A stretch of DNA of 64,000 bases, taken from Oscillospiraceae bacterium (lineage in GTDB: Bacteria > Bacillota > Clostridia > Oscillospirales > CAG-272). The position numbers and the translations under genes were made by a program. The stretch covers positions 1 to 64,000 of the forward strand of contig SVQK01000056.1 of NCBI GenBank assembly GCA_015065385.1, in the 5' to 3' direction. The notes beneath the pieces were generated by a model. It made no database searches, was not told where the DNA came from, and saw nothing but the letters and a program-made list of their open reading frames with translations. Of the stretch, positions 51,215 through 59,852 are shown piece after piece. Every line of letters starts with the position of its first letter. Position 1 is the first letter of the stretch.

Positions 51215-51709
51215 TCAGTTCACAGCAGTAGTCCGGTCATCCTCGCCTTTTTCGAGGTCGAGAATGTCGAGCCAGTAGCTGTTCGTTTCGTTGACCTGTA
51301 CCGTGACGCGGTCGCCGACCTTGTGCCCGATGAGCGCTTTTCCAAGCGGGGAGTCCTTGCTGATCTTGTTGTTGAGAATGTCCGCCCGCAGATGGGTGAC
51401 GAGGGTCACGGTGCTCTCCTCTTCGAATTCGTCCCGGATGGTCACCCGGTCGAAGAGGCCGATTTCGTCCGCGTCAGAAGCGTATTCCACCAGTACCCCG
51501 GACGCGAGCAGTCCTTTCAGATAGCGGATGCGGGAATAGTTCCGGTTCAGCTCCCGCTTGGCGGTACGGTATTCGTCGTTCTCGGAAAGGTCTCCGAAGG
51601 CCCGGGTTCTCTGAACCTCCGCGATGCACTGGGGTGTGACTTCGGTCTGGCGATGGCGGATTTCCTCTTCGATGCTGGCGATCTCGGCCGCGGTCAATTC
51701 ATGCGGCAT
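51215..51709 (-). CDS. greA: Transcription elongation factor GreA/GreB
   Basis: A 164-aa protein with the two-domain Gre layout: N-terminal coiled coil with the acidic tip FGDLSENDEYRTAKRE (about 38-53), and a C-terminal FKBP-like domain (VTIRDEFEEESTVTLV, SPLGKALIGHKVGDRVTVQV). It binds the RNA polymerase secondary channel and helps cut backtracked RNA. Slightly longer than usual at the C-terminus. Own promoter. Confidence 0.95.
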   Translation of the reverse strand: MPHELTAAEIASIEEEIRHRQTEVTPQCIAEVQRTRAFGDLSENDEYRTAKRELNRNYSRIRYLKGLLASGVLVEYASDADEIGLFDRVTIRDEFEEESTVTLVTHLRADILNNKISKDSPLGKALIGHKVGDRVTVQVNETNSYWLDILDLEKGEDDRTTAVN

Positions 51710-51744
51710 GGCAAAAATGCCTCCTTGTGATTTCGATTTTCCCC

Positions 51745-51773
51745 ATTATACCGCATCCGGGAACGAAAATCAA
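51745..51773 (-). promoter_or_regulatory. Sigma-A promoter for greA
   Basis: On the minus strand TTGATT, 17-nt spacer, TATAAT, 36 nt before ATG 51709. Confidence 0.7.
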
Positions 51774-51829
51774 GTGCGGGGCGGGGAAGAGTCAGCAGGG
51801 AGGACGCACAGGAAATTTTGCCGGAGCAC

Positions 51830-51858
51830 TTGCAATCCGGGACACAATGTGGTATAAT
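51830..51858 (+). promoter_or_regulatory. Sigma-A promoter for tRNA-Arg
   Basis: TTGCAA, 17-nt spacer, TATAAT, ending 11 nt before the first tRNA base. Confidence 0.8.
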
Positions 51859-51869
51859 AACAAAAGCAG

Positions 51870-51943
51870 GTCTGCGTAGCTCAGCTGGATAGAGCAGCCG
51901 CCTCCTAAGCGGCAGGTCAGGTGTTCGAATCACCCCGCGGACG
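51870..51943 (+). tRNA. tRNA-Arg, anticodon CCT
   Basis: A 74-nt cloverleaf: acceptor gtctgcg/cgcggac (one G-T pair), D arm gctcagctggatagagc, anticodon stem gccgc/gcggc with loop ctcctaa (anticodon CCT, reads AGG), T loop ttcgaat. The CCA end is not encoded (ggac-g-gcac follows). The outermost T-stem pair is A-C. Read directly as a match to the tRNA pattern. Confidence 0.95.
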
Positions 51944-52000
51944 GCACGGCGGGAGACGGTTGGTCTTCCGCTTTTTATCGTTTACGGGGGAGGGATTTCC

Positions 52001-52612
52001 GTGAAACCGGTTCTGAAACGGACGGCAGTCATTTTCGCGTGCGTCCTTCTGCTTTCAGCCGCCCTCTTTGCCGCCGTCGCCGTTCCGATCGTCCGGTACG
52101 CCCAGACGGACGAAACCCGGCCCGCTGACTGTGTGATCGTTCTCGGCGCGGGAACGTGGGAGGGCGAGGTCTCCCCGGTGTTCGCCGAGCGTCTGCGGCA
52201 TGCCCTCGATCTCTACCGGTCCGGGCTCGCGCCAAAGATCATCCTCACGGGAGGGCTCGATCCGCGGAACACGGTCACCGACGCGGAAGCCGCCCGCCGA
52301 TGGGTCGAAGCGGAAGGCATCCCCGCGCAGGACGTCTTCATGGAGGAGAAATCGCGCTACACCCACGAGAATTTCCTCTACGCCGGGGAAATCATGGCGA
52401 AGGAGGGCTGGGACGACGCCCTCGTGGTGAGCGATCCGCTCCACATGAAGCGGGCCATGCTCTGCGCGCGGGATTTCGGCGTGACGGCGTATTCCTCCCC
52501 GACGCCCACCTCCATGTACCGCAGTACCGGCGCGAAGGCGAAATTCCTCGTCCGCGAGACCGGCTGCATGATCGTCTACGGCGTCTGGAGACTCTTCGGA
52601 GTCCGCTCATAA
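52001..52612 (+). CDS. YdcF/SanA-like DUF218 membrane protein
   Basis: A 203-aa protein starting at GTG 52001 (gggggaggg upstream). One N-terminal membrane helix (about 8-30). The DUF218 fold follows: ADCVIVLGAGTWEGEVSPVF, ILTGGLDP, EGIPAQDVFMEEKSRYTHEN and ALVVSDPLHMKRAM. This family (ElyC, SanA, YdcF) is linked to envelope precursor metabolism and vancomycin tolerance; the active domain would face outward. 57 nt after the tRNA and possibly read from the tRNA promoter. Confidence 0.85.
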   Translation: MKPVLKRTAVIFACVLLLSAALFAAVAVPIVRYAQTDETRPADCVIVLGAGTWEGEVSPVFAERLRHALDLYRSGLAPKIILTGGLDPRNTVTDAEAARRWVEAEGIPAQDVFMEEKSRYTHENFLYAGEIMAKEGWDDALVVSDPLHMKRAMLCARDFGVTAYSSPTPTSMYRSTGAKAKFLVRETGCMIVYGVWRLFGVRS

Positions 52613-52617
52613 GTAAG

Positions 52618-52657
52618 AACCGCGCGTCCGCAGCGAAACGGATACGCGGTTTTTTTA
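52618..52657 (+). terminator. Rho-independent terminator
   Basis: aaccgcgcgtccg / cggatacgcggtt stem with tttttt tail, 5 nt after the YdcF-like stop. Confidence 0.85.
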
Positions 52658-52664
52658 CAGTTCA

Positions 52665-52908
52665 TACTATTCTCAGCCTAAAAAGCTAAACTATATGGGT
52701 TTTGATCGCTCCATGTAGGGTGCGAATCGCCTTGCGATGAGCTCGCGTACGATAACACTGATAAGGTTGGATAGCTAAATTGGTGTGCCGAAGCCTCAGC
52801 TTCACTTGATTGGTATAGCCTATCCATTATCTCCTCCCCCATGAAGTTCTTTGCTGCTCAACTTGTTGAGCGAGCTTTCATCCGAAAGAAAGCCGCGTTT
52901 CCCTTTTA
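52665..52908 (-). repeat. Dispersed intergenic repeat, copy C (longest)
   Basis: Read on the minus strand it starts aaaagggaaacgcggctttc, then gctcaacaagttgagc, then about 120 nt not present in copies A and B, then gcgattcgc, catggagcgatcaaaaccca, and ends gctgagaatagta. It fills the 52613-52922 gap and abuts the aroG stop. Confidence 0.75.
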
Positions 52909-52922
52909 GCTTGAGATTAGTA

Positions 52923-53951
52923 TCAGATCTGATCCGCGATCGCGTAGATCAGCTTTTCCGAATCCGCCCAGCCGAGGCAGGGGTCGGTGATGGATTTTCC
53001 GTATATCCCCTCGCCGATCTTCTGGGAGCCTTCCTCGATATAGCTCTCGATCATGAGGCCCTTGACCAGCTTCCGGATGTCTTCGGAATGGCGGCGGGCG
53101 TGGAGCACCTCGCTTGCGATGCGGGGCTGCTCGCGGAACTGCTTGCCGGAGTTGGCGTGGTTGGTGTCCACGAGGACCGCGGGATTTGCGAGGCCGGATT
53201 CGGCGTACCGTTCCGCAAGGAAGATCAGGTCTTCGTAGTGATAATTCGGCAGGCTCTGCCCGTGCTTGTTCACATAGCCGCGGAGGATGGCGTGCGCCAG
53301 CGGATTCCCCGCGCTCTCCACCTCCCATCCGCGGTAGATGAACGCGTGCGGATGCTGAGCCGCGGTGATGGAGTTCATCATGACCGAGATGTCGCCGCCC
53401 GTCGGGTTCTTCATCCCGACCGGAATGTCCAGCCCGCTCGCCGTCAGACGGTGCTGCTGGTTTTCCACGCTCCGCGCGCCGACGGCGGTGTAGGCGAGAA
53501 GATCCGAGAGATACCGGTAGTTCTCCGGATAGAGCATCTCGTCCGCCGTGGACAGTCCCGTCTCCTCGAGCACCCGGATGTGGACCTCCCGGATGGCGAT
53601 GATGCCTTTCAGAAGGTCGCTCTCCGCTGTGGGATCGGGCTGATGGAGCATGCCCTTGTAGCCGTCGCCGATGGTCCGGGGCTTGTTGGTGTAGACGCGC
53701 GGGATCAGGATCAGCTTGTCCGCCACCTTCTCCTGAACCGCCGCGAGCCGTGTGACGTAATCCAGCACGGGTTCCTCGGAGTCCGCGGAGCAGGGGCCGA
53801 TCACGAGGATGAACTTGTCGCTCTTCCCCTCAAAGACCTGACGGATGGCGACGTCGCGGGCGGTTTTCTTCTGTTCGTTGGCGAGGGAGAGCGGATAGAG
53901 CTCCTTGATTTCCATCGGGATCGGGAGCTTGCGCTTGAAATTCATGTTCAT
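52923..53951 (-). CDS. aroG: 3-Deoxy-7-phosphoheptulonate synthase (type I, AroG-like)
   Basis: A 342-aa DAHP synthase, the first step of the shikimate pathway (PEP + erythrose 4-phosphate). ILVIGPCSADSEEPVLDY, RVYTNKPRTIGDGYKGM, ARSVENQQHRLTASGLD, VGMKNPTGGD and LVDTNHANSGK are all class Ia landmarks, including the metal-binding Cys in GPCS and Lys in VGMKNPT. Last gene of the aromatic operon, 12 nt behind tyrA; being last is unusual for a pathway's entry enzyme. Feedback specificity cannot be read with confidence. Confidence 0.95.
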   Translation of the reverse strand: MNMNFKRKLPIPMEIKELYPLSLANEQKKTARDVAIRQVFEGKSDKFILVIGPCSADSEEPVLDYVTRLAAVQEKVADKLILIPRVYTNKPRTIGDGYKGMLHQPDPTAESDLLKGIIAIREVHIRVLEETGLSTADEMLYPENYRYLSDLLAYTAVGARSVENQQHRLTASGLDIPVGMKNPTGGDISVMMNSITAAQHPHAFIYRGWEVESAGNPLAHAILRGYVNKHGQSLPNYHYEDLIFLAERYAESGLANPAVLVDTNHANSGKQFREQPRIASEVLHARRHSEDIRKLVKGLMIESYIEEGSQKIGEGIYGKSITDPCLGWADSEKLIYAIADQI

Positions 53952-53963
53952 CTCTGTAACCTC

Positions 53964-54836
53964 TCAGTTTTCTTTCGGTTTCGGTTTGTCGAACAGTGCG
54001 CGTCTCGCCGTGGAGATGCGCATCATCTCTTTCATCTTGTCCACGTTCTCGTCCGCCAGATAGGTGCGCATCCGGTGCAGCTCCCCGGTGAAGGCGTCGA
54101 TCTGCGCCACGAGCTTTTTCTTGTTCAGGAGGAAGAGCTCCGACCACATGTCCTCGTTGATCCGGGCGATCCGGGTGAGATCCCGGAAGGAGTCGCCCGT
54201 GTAGTCCACCAGATGCGGTTCCGTGTTGGAGGTCATGAGGGCGACGGCGATGCAGTGGGTGAGCTGGGAAAGAAACGCGATCATGTCGTCGTGCTTGTCC
54301 GGCGTGAGCTCGCTGATCCGCGCGAATCCGAGGACCTCTCCCAGCTCCCGGCAGAGCGCGACAGCCTCCGGTGTGTTCTTCTCCGTGGGGATCACGATGT
54401 AGTTCGCCCCTTTGAAAAGCTCAGCGGTGCTGTTCTCCACGCCGTAGACCTCCCGGCCCGCCATGGGATGCGCCGCGATGAACTCCACGCCCTCGGGCAG
54501 CATCGCCTGAATGTCGTAGACCACCGCGCACTTGACGCCCGTGACGTCGGTGACGACCGTGCCCGGGCGAAGGAGCGAACCGTGCTCCGCGATCCATTCC
54601 CGGAAGACGTGGGGATACAGGGCAAAAATCACAAGGTCGGAGTCGGCGATGAGCGCGGGATCGACCTCTGTCGTGCCGAAGGAGACGATCCCCTCCCGCA
54701 GAGCGTAGTCCACGGAGGCCGGATCGATCTCGACGCAGCGGACGTCATAGCCCTTTCCCGTCAGGACCCGGGCATAGCTCCCGCCCAGGAGTCCCAGACC
54801 CACGATCAGGATTTTTCTCTCATTCAGTGATTTCAT
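53964..54836 (-). CDS. tyrA: Prephenate dehydrogenase
   Basis: A 290-aa enzyme. ILIVGLGLLGGSYARVL (NAD site, 9-25), TDVTGVKCAVV, IAAHPMAGREVYGVENS (the HPMxG catalytic His region) and ISQLTH-like LSQLTHCIAVAL (helix with catalytic His). It oxidises prephenate to 4-hydroxyphenylpyruvate for tyrosine. No C-terminal ACT domain and no chorismate mutase fusion. It overlaps aroA by 4 nt. Confidence 0.93.
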   Translation of the reverse strand: MKSLNERKILIVGLGLLGGSYARVLTGKGYDVRCVEIDPASVDYALREGIVSFGTTEVDPALIADSDLVIFALYPHVFREWIAEHGSLLRPGTVVTDVTGVKCAVVYDIQAMLPEGVEFIAAHPMAGREVYGVENSTAELFKGANYIVIPTEKNTPEAVALCRELGEVLGFARISELTPDKHDDMIAFLSQLTHCIAVALMTSNTEPHLVDYTGDSFRDLTRIARINEDMWSELFLLNKKKLVAQIDAFTGELHRMRTYLADENVDKMKEMMRISTARRALFDKPKPKEN

Positions 54837-56032
54837 TGGAGTTCCACCTCGATTCCGAGCGAACGAATCGCTTCAAAGTAGTCGGGCCAGCTTTTCCGGA
54901 CGGCCTCCGCTCGCGTCAGCTCCCCGCCGGTCAGAGAGAGCAGAACGGACAGAGCCATGGCGACGCGGTGATCGTTGTGCGAGTCCACCGGAGTCGTCGG
55001 CGCATGAGGCTGGGCAGGGCAGACGACGATTCTGTCCTCCCCGACGTCGCAGCGGATCCCGCATTTGGCAAGCTCTTCGGCCATCGCCGCGCCCCGGTCG
55101 CTCTCCTTCATCCGGAGCCGCGCGGTTCCGGTGAGGGTCACGCCGTGAAGAATACCGCCGAGAACCATGAGGATGGGGGAGAGATCCGGAATGTCCTCCA
55201 CCGCGATCGTCGGCGCGCCGTCCGCCAGCTTCGGATAGAGTTGCCGGTAGATCCGGTCCCCCTGTCCGCTTTCCGGATCGAGCCCCGTGACAAGGACCGA
55301 TCCCCCCGTGAGATTGAAGGCGTCCGGGAACGCCGCGTTGGACCAGTCGCCCTCCACAGTGACGTTCTGCGCCGATAAAGCCTGATTTCCCGGGATCGTC
55401 CAGCGCAGGGAGCCGGATTCCTCGATTTCAGCCCCGGCTTTTCTGAGCACGTCGAGCGTGAGGCGCAGATAGGGCAGGCTGACGGCGGGGGGAATCAGCT
55501 CGAGCGTCGATTCCCCGGGCAGACAGGGCAGGGCGAAGAGCAGTCCCGTCAGAAACTGGCTCGATACGTCCCCGCGCACCCGGAACAGTCCCGGCCCGAG
55601 CGGCCCCTTCACATGGATCCCGTCCTCACCGCGCCGGAAGGTCAGCCCCCGCTCCCGGCAGAGATCCTCGTACACGCCGAGGGGACGGGAGAGGAGCCGT
55701 TCGCTGCCCGTGAACACGGATTCCGAGTCCCGCAGAAGGGCCAGCGGAAGGAAGAACCGCAGCGTGCTCCCGCTCTCCCGGCAGGGGAAGAGAGAGGAGG
55801 GGGAATGCGCTCCGGGGGTGATTCTTGCCGTTCCGTTCTCAATCTCGATTGCCGCTCCGAGAGCTCTGGCGCAGTCCACGGTGGCGAGCACGTCTTCGCT
55901 GAGCATCAATCCGGCGATCGTCGAGGGCTCCCGGGCAAGGCAGGCCGCGATGAGCTCCCGGTGGGCGAGGGTTTTCGAGGGCGGCGCCGCGATCGATCCG
56001 GACGCGCGGGAGGGGGAGAAGACGGCCTTCAT
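54833..56032 (-). CDS. aroA: 3-Phosphoshikimate 1-carboxyvinyltransferase (EPSP synthase)
   Basis: A 399-aa enzyme, a little shorter than usual (about 425). SIAAPPSKTLAHRELIAACL (the S-K-S/T-x-xxR substrate loop in variant form), ESGSTLRFFLPLAL (PEP-site Gly-Ser), SSQFLTGLLFALP, RLRMKESDRGAAMAEEL and DSHNDHRVAMAL match both lobes. The N-terminal loop has A-P-P-S-K-T-L in place of P-G-S-K-S. Overlaps tyrA and aroQ by 4 nt each. Confidence 0.93.
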   Translation of the reverse strand: MKAVFSPSRASGSIAAPPSKTLAHRELIAACLAREPSTIAGLMLSEDVLATVDCARALGAAIEIENGTARITPGAHSPSSLFPCRESGSTLRFFLPLALLRDSESVFTGSERLLSRPLGVYEDLCRERGLTFRRGEDGIHVKGPLGPGLFRVRGDVSSQFLTGLLFALPCLPGESTLELIPPAVSLPYLRLTLDVLRKAGAEIEESGSLRWTIPGNQALSAQNVTVEGDWSNAAFPDAFNLTGGSVLVTGLDPESGQGDRIYRQLYPKLADGAPTIAVEDIPDLSPILMVLGGILHGVTLTGTARLRMKESDRGAAMAEELAKCGIRCDVGEDRIVVCPAQPHAPTTPVDSHNDHRVAMALSVLLSLTGGELTRAEAVRKSWPDYFEAIRSLGIEVELQ

Positions 56033-56475
56033 CTCCGCACCTCCCCGAAGTTTTCACGCAGATAATCCATCGCCTCGAGATAGCCTTCGAATCCGTGTCC
56101 CGCGATGGTGAGGACCGCCGCCTGACGGATGTAGCTGACCTGCCGGAAATCCTCCCGCTTCGATACGTCGGAGATGTGAACCTCCACAGTAGGAATGCCA
56201 ACCCCCTTGACCGCGTCGAGCAGGGCGACGGAGGTGTGCGTGTAAGCCGCCGGATTGATCACCAGCCCGTCGTACCGGCCGTACATCCACTGAATGGCGG
56301 TCACGAGATCCCCCTCGTAATTGGATTGGGCGACGGCGGCAAATACGCCCGTTTCTCTGGCATGCCGGTGGATCAGGTTCACTAAATCCCGGTAGGTGCG
56401 GCGTCCGTAGACGTTGGGCTCCCGGATCCCCAGCAGATTGAGGTTCGGGCCGTTCAGAACAAGAAGTTTCATCAT
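56029..56475 (-). CDS. aroQ: 3-Dehydroquinate dehydratase, type II
   Basis: A 148-aa enzyme; start ATG 56475 (aaggga upstream) over the track's 56499. LLVLNGPNLNLLGIREPNVYG (N-terminal catalytic loop with Tyr), AVAQSNYEGDLVTAIQWM, INPAAYTHTSVALLDAV (substrate-binding Asn-Pro) and VEVHISDVSKREDFRQVS (His, Arg). Type II enzymes are dodecamers. It converts dehydroquinate to dehydroshikimate. Confidence 0.95.
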   Translation of the reverse strand: MMKLLVLNGPNLNLLGIREPNVYGRRTYRDLVNLIHRHARETGVFAAVAQSNYEGDLVTAIQWMYGRYDGLVINPAAYTHTSVALLDAVKGVGIPTVEVHISDVSKREDFRQVSYIRQAAVLTIAGHGFEGYLEAMDYLRENFGEVRR

Positions 56476-56491
56476 GCGGAAGAATCTCCCT

Positions 56492-57583
56492 TCAGGCAAG
56501 ACAGTCGGTTCCGAAGCGCGCCGTCATGAGATCGGCCAGCACAAAGGCGCAGAGGCTGTCCACAACGATCCGCGCCCGGTGGATGATCGCGGGATCGTGG
56601 CGTCCGCGGACCTCGGTCACGGCGTTTTCTCCGGTGAGGAAGTTGACGGTGTCCTGCTCGATCCGGATGGACGGGGTGGGCTTCACGGCCGTCCGCATGA
56701 GGATCGGCATTCCGTTCGAGATTCCGCCGTTGATCCCGCCGCTGTGATTGGTGACCGTATAAAACCCTCCGTCCGGGGATACGCGGATGGGATCGTTAGC
56801 CGCGCTGCCCGTCATGTCCGCGAATCCGAATCCGGCGCCGAACTCCACGCCTTTCACGGCGGGAACGGAGAAAACCGCGTGCGCCAGCCGGCTTTCGACG
56901 GAATCGAAGAACGGCTCTCCCAGACCCGCGGGCAACCCTGCGACGGCGGTTTCCAGAATGCCGCCCACGCTGTCCCCAGCCCCCGCCTCTTCCTCGATCC
57001 GACGGGTCATCGCCTCCGCCGCTTCGTCCTCGAGAACGGGGAAGAACTTCGCGGACAGGGCCTCGATGTCCCCGGTCAGGTTCGATTCGTCAAAATTCCG
57101 GTCTCTCAGCTCCCCGATCCGCAGAATGTGGGTGCCGATGCCGATCCCTTTTTTCCGCAGCGCATCCCTCAGCGGCGCGCAGACCGCAACGACCGCCGCC
57201 GTCAGCCTGCCCGAGAAGTGGCCGCCTCCCCGGTAATCCTCGAATCCGTGGTACTTGATGAAAGCCGTGAGATCCGCGTGGGAGGGACGGGCGACGCCGT
57301 AGGAGTAATCCCCGCTTCTTGTGTCGGCATTCGGAATGAGGATCGTCAGGGGCGTTCCGGTGGTCTTTCCGTTGAATACGCCGCTCACGATCTCGAACTC
57401 GTCCGCCTCGGACCGCGCGGTGGAAATCGCTCCCCTCGGACGGCGGAGATCCAGCGCGGCGCGGATGGAACGCCCGTCCACCTCCATGCCGGGAGCCAGC
57501 CCGTCCAGCGTCGCGCCGATCATCTTGCCGTGGCTCTCGCCGAACAGGGTCAGAATCAGGCTGTCGCCGAAGCTGTTTTTCAT
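56492..57583 (-). CDS. aroC: Chorismate synthase
   Basis: A 363-aa enzyme. TLFGESHGKMIGATLDGLAP (signature 1), DLRRPRGAISTARSEADEFE, YRGGGHFSGRLTAAVV, a Gly-rich NHSGGINGGISNGMPI segment and RGRHDPAIIHRARIV (signature 3). Uses reduced FMN to make chorismate from EPSP. Overlaps aroB by 4 nt. Confidence 0.96.
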   Translation of the reverse strand: MKNSFGDSLILTLFGESHGKMIGATLDGLAPGMEVDGRSIRAALDLRRPRGAISTARSEADEFEIVSGVFNGKTTGTPLTILIPNADTRSGDYSYGVARPSHADLTAFIKYHGFEDYRGGGHFSGRLTAAVVAVCAPLRDALRKKGIGIGTHILRIGELRDRNFDESNLTGDIEALSAKFFPVLEDEAAEAMTRRIEEEAGAGDSVGGILETAVAGLPAGLGEPFFDSVESRLAHAVFSVPAVKGVEFGAGFGFADMTGSAANDPIRVSPDGGFYTVTNHSGGINGGISNGMPILMRTAVKPTPSIRIEQDTVNFLTGENAVTEVRGRHDPAIIHRARIVVDSLCAFVLADLMTARFGTDCLA

Positions 57584-58605
57584 GTTCTTTCACCTCCGAA
57601 TACGGACGCGTACCGTTCTGCCAGCTCGTCGGGCGTCATGCGGACCACCCGGCAGGAACCCGGCTCCTCCACCGTGACCGCGTCGATCCCGCCCCCCGCG
57701 CTCTTCTTGTCGTGGAGCATGGCCTCCCGGACGGCGGAGACGGGAAGGGAAACCGAGACGGGCAGATTCAGCTTTTCGAGAACCGGGACGAGCCGTTCCC
57801 TCACCGCGGGGGCGCACATCGGCAGCATCCCGAGGGCGACGCATTCCCCGTGATAGAGCTCCGGGGCCGCCGCGCTCTCGATGGCATGTCCGACGGTGTG
57901 GCCGAAATTCAGGATCTTCCGCAGTCCCGCCTCCCGCTCGTCCGCCTCCACCACGGCCTTCTTGATCCGGAGCGAGCGGACAATGATCTCGCCGAGCGCG
58001 GATTTGTCCGCGGGATCCTCCTCCTCGAAGAGACGGAACAGCTCCGCGTCCGAGGTCAGCGACATTTTCAAAGCCTCCGCCATGCCGTTCGAGAGGTGGC
58101 GCGGGGAGAGGGTTCCGAGGGTGTCCGGATCGATCAGAACGCCCTTCGGCTGCCAGAAGGAACCGACGACGTTCTTGACGCCGTGAAAATCCACCGCGGT
58201 CTTGCCCCCGATGGAGGAATCCACCTGTGAGAGCAGGGTGGTCGGGATGTTGTAGAAGTCGATCCCGCGCATGTAGAGGGACGCGGCGAATCCGACCAGA
58301 TCCCCGACGACGCCCCCGCCCACCGCGACGGCGCAGTCATGCCGGTCGAATCCGTTTTCAAGCATCGCCGAGAGCAGGATTTCGAGAGTCTGCATGGATT
58401 TGGACGCCTCGCCCTCCGGGATCGTGAGGATCACGGGATGCTTCACATTCCGCGCAACGGTTTTGACATATTCCCCGGGCACGCCGGAATCGGTCACCAG
58501 CAGCGCCCGCCGGTCCAGACGGAAGAGCTCGCCCGCCCGGGACAGCGCGCCGGATTCCACGATGATCCCGTAGCTTCTCTCGCCGAGATTCATGGTCAGC
58601 GTCAT
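57580..58605 (-). CDS. aroB: 3-Dehydroquinate synthase
   Basis: A 341-aa enzyme. LTIPEGEASKSMQTLEILLS, AVGGGVVGDLVGFAASLYMRG (NAD loop), PTTLLSQVDSSIGGKTAVDF, LRKILNFGHTVGHAIESA (zinc His) and LYHGECVALGM (second zinc His). It cyclises DAHP to dehydroquinate. It starts 1 nt before the pheA stop end. Confidence 0.95.
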   Translation of the reverse strand: MTLTMNLGERSYGIIVESGALSRAGELFRLDRRALLVTDSGVPGEYVKTVARNVKHPVILTIPEGEASKSMQTLEILLSAMLENGFDRHDCAVAVGGGVVGDLVGFAASLYMRGIDFYNIPTTLLSQVDSSIGGKTAVDFHGVKNVVGSFWQPKGVLIDPDTLGTLSPRHLSNGMAEALKMSLTSDAELFRLFEEEDPADKSALGEIIVRSLRIKKAVVEADEREAGLRKILNFGHTVGHAIESAAAPELYHGECVALGMLPMCAPAVRERLVPVLEKLNLPVSVSLPVSAVREAMLHDKKSAGGGIDAVTVEEPGSCRVVRMTPDELAERYASVFGGERT

Positions 58606-58606
58606 C

Positions 58607-59695
58607 TCATTTTCCTCCCGTCCGGTATGAGCCCAGTACTTTCAGTTTGTCGCAGACCGCGGAGAGCTCTTCGAGCATGGAGCGCCCGTTGTCCGAGCGG
58701 ATATTGCCCTCGCCCTCCACGGTGAAGTAGTAGTTCCAGAGGAGCGTTTTGAGCGGCCGGGAATGGAGGCTGCGCATATTGTAGCCGTGCCGCCCGATGA
58801 TATTCACCGCCTCGGCGAGCGACCCCGCCTGATTCTTGACCGAGAAGACGAGGAAAAAGCTGTCGTCCTCCCGGCCCGGCGCGTCGTTTTCCGTGCGGGA
58901 GAGGACCGCGAACCGGGTGGTGTTCTGCCCGCTCTCGTTGATCTTGCGGGCCAGCACCTCGAGACCGTAAAGCCGGGCCGCTTCCTCCGTTCCGATCGCG
59001 GCGAGGGAGGCGTCCCCCAGTTCCGCGACGAATTTGGCCGCCTGCGCGGTATTGCCGTATTCCCGGGTCTCGAATCCGTGCTCCCGGATGAAGGGGGCGC
59101 ACTGGCTCAGAGCCTGCAGATGGCTGATCACGGTGCGGATCCCGCCGAGCTTTGTCCCCGGGAGGACCAGAAGATTCTGGGTCACGGCGAGCTCGAGGAT
59201 CCGGTTGACGTAAAGCGGCCCGGAGAAGAGCAGGTCGTACACCGCGCTGACCTCGCCCGCGAAGCTGTTCTCCATCGGGAGCACCGCCAGATCGCAATCC
59301 CCGCTTTCCGCCGCTCCGTATGCGGCAGCGAAGTCGGGGCAGGGGACCGGGATCCCGTCCGGGAAGAGTTTTTTCACGGCTTCTTCCGCAAAGGCTCCGG
59401 GAACGCCCGCGTACGCGATCCTCATTCCCGAAATCAGCCGGGTCTGATACGCGCGGGAGGTCGCCATCATGTCTTTCAGAAAGCGGACGTAGTAGTCCCG
59501 GAGAACCGGATCCCCGATCCTTCCGCTGCCCGCCCGGATCACGGCCTCTTCCCGTTCCGGATCGAGAACCGGAAGACCGCGCTCCTTCTTGTAGGCCGCC
59601 ACCTGTTCCGCCGCTCTCATCCGCTCCTCGAACAGGACGGCCATTTTCGCGTCGGTTTCGGATATGATCTGCCTTGCCTTTTCCAGCTCGTTCAT
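58607..59695 (-). CDS. pheA: Bifunctional chorismate mutase / prephenate dehydratase
   Basis: A 362-aa fusion; start ATG 59695 (aggaggg upstream). Residues 1-90 are an AroQ-type chorismate mutase (ARQIISETDAKMAVLFEERM, then AEQVAAYKKERG). Residues about 93-270 are the dehydratase (IAYAGVPGAFAEEAV, LPMENSFAGEVSAVYDLL, ISHLQALSQC, NTTRFAVLSR with the TRF motif). Residues about 280-360 are an ACT domain (FVFSVKNQAGSLAEAVNIIG, NMRSLHSRP, YYFTVEGEG), the Phe-feedback site. First gene of the operon and directly behind an attenuator. Confidence 0.95.
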   Translation of the reverse strand: MNELEKARQIISETDAKMAVLFEERMRAAEQVAAYKKERGLPVLDPEREEAVIRAGSGRIGDPVLRDYYVRFLKDMMATSRAYQTRLISGMRIAYAGVPGAFAEEAVKKLFPDGIPVPCPDFAAAYGAAESGDCDLAVLPMENSFAGEVSAVYDLLFSGPLYVNRILELAVTQNLLVLPGTKLGGIRTVISHLQALSQCAPFIREHGFETREYGNTAQAAKFVAELGDASLAAIGTEEAARLYGLEVLARKINESGQNTTRFAVLSRTENDAPGREDDSFFLVFSVKNQAGSLAEAVNIIGRHGYNMRSLHSRPLKTLLWNYYFTVEGEGNIRSDNGRSMLEELSAVCDKLKVLGSYRTGGK

Positions 59696-59716
59696 GGGGA
59701 AAACCCTCCTGATCAA

Positions 59717-59835
59717 CAGAAAAACACAGAAAACGGGATGCTGCCGTCTTCTGCGTTCTCTCGTAAAACGAACCGGACCGCGCCGGAACGCTTCGGATAT
59801 GACAAAACCGCAGAAGACCTTCCGGCATTCTGCGG
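59717..59835 (-). promoter_or_regulatory. Transcription attenuator of the aromatic operon
   Basis: On the minus strand, region 1:2 is ccgcagaa / ttctgcgg (59828-59835 and 59808-59815, perfect 8 bp). Region 3:4 is cgcagaagacgg / ccgttttctgtg (59744-59755 and 59725-59736, 12 positions including two wobbles) followed by tttttctg, a terminator. Regions 2 and 3 can pair perfectly over 10 bp (gtcttctgcg with cgcagaagac), excluding the terminator. This is the standard attenuator set. No T-box motif is present. It ends 22 nt before the pheA ATG. Confidence 0.8.
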
Positions 59836-59852
59836 CGCGTGAAAATCGACGT

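Noticed and set aside
51870-52612. Integrated element at tRNA-Arg
   Set aside because: No integrase and no repeated tRNA 3' end were seen downstream; the next gene is an ordinary YdcF-like gene.
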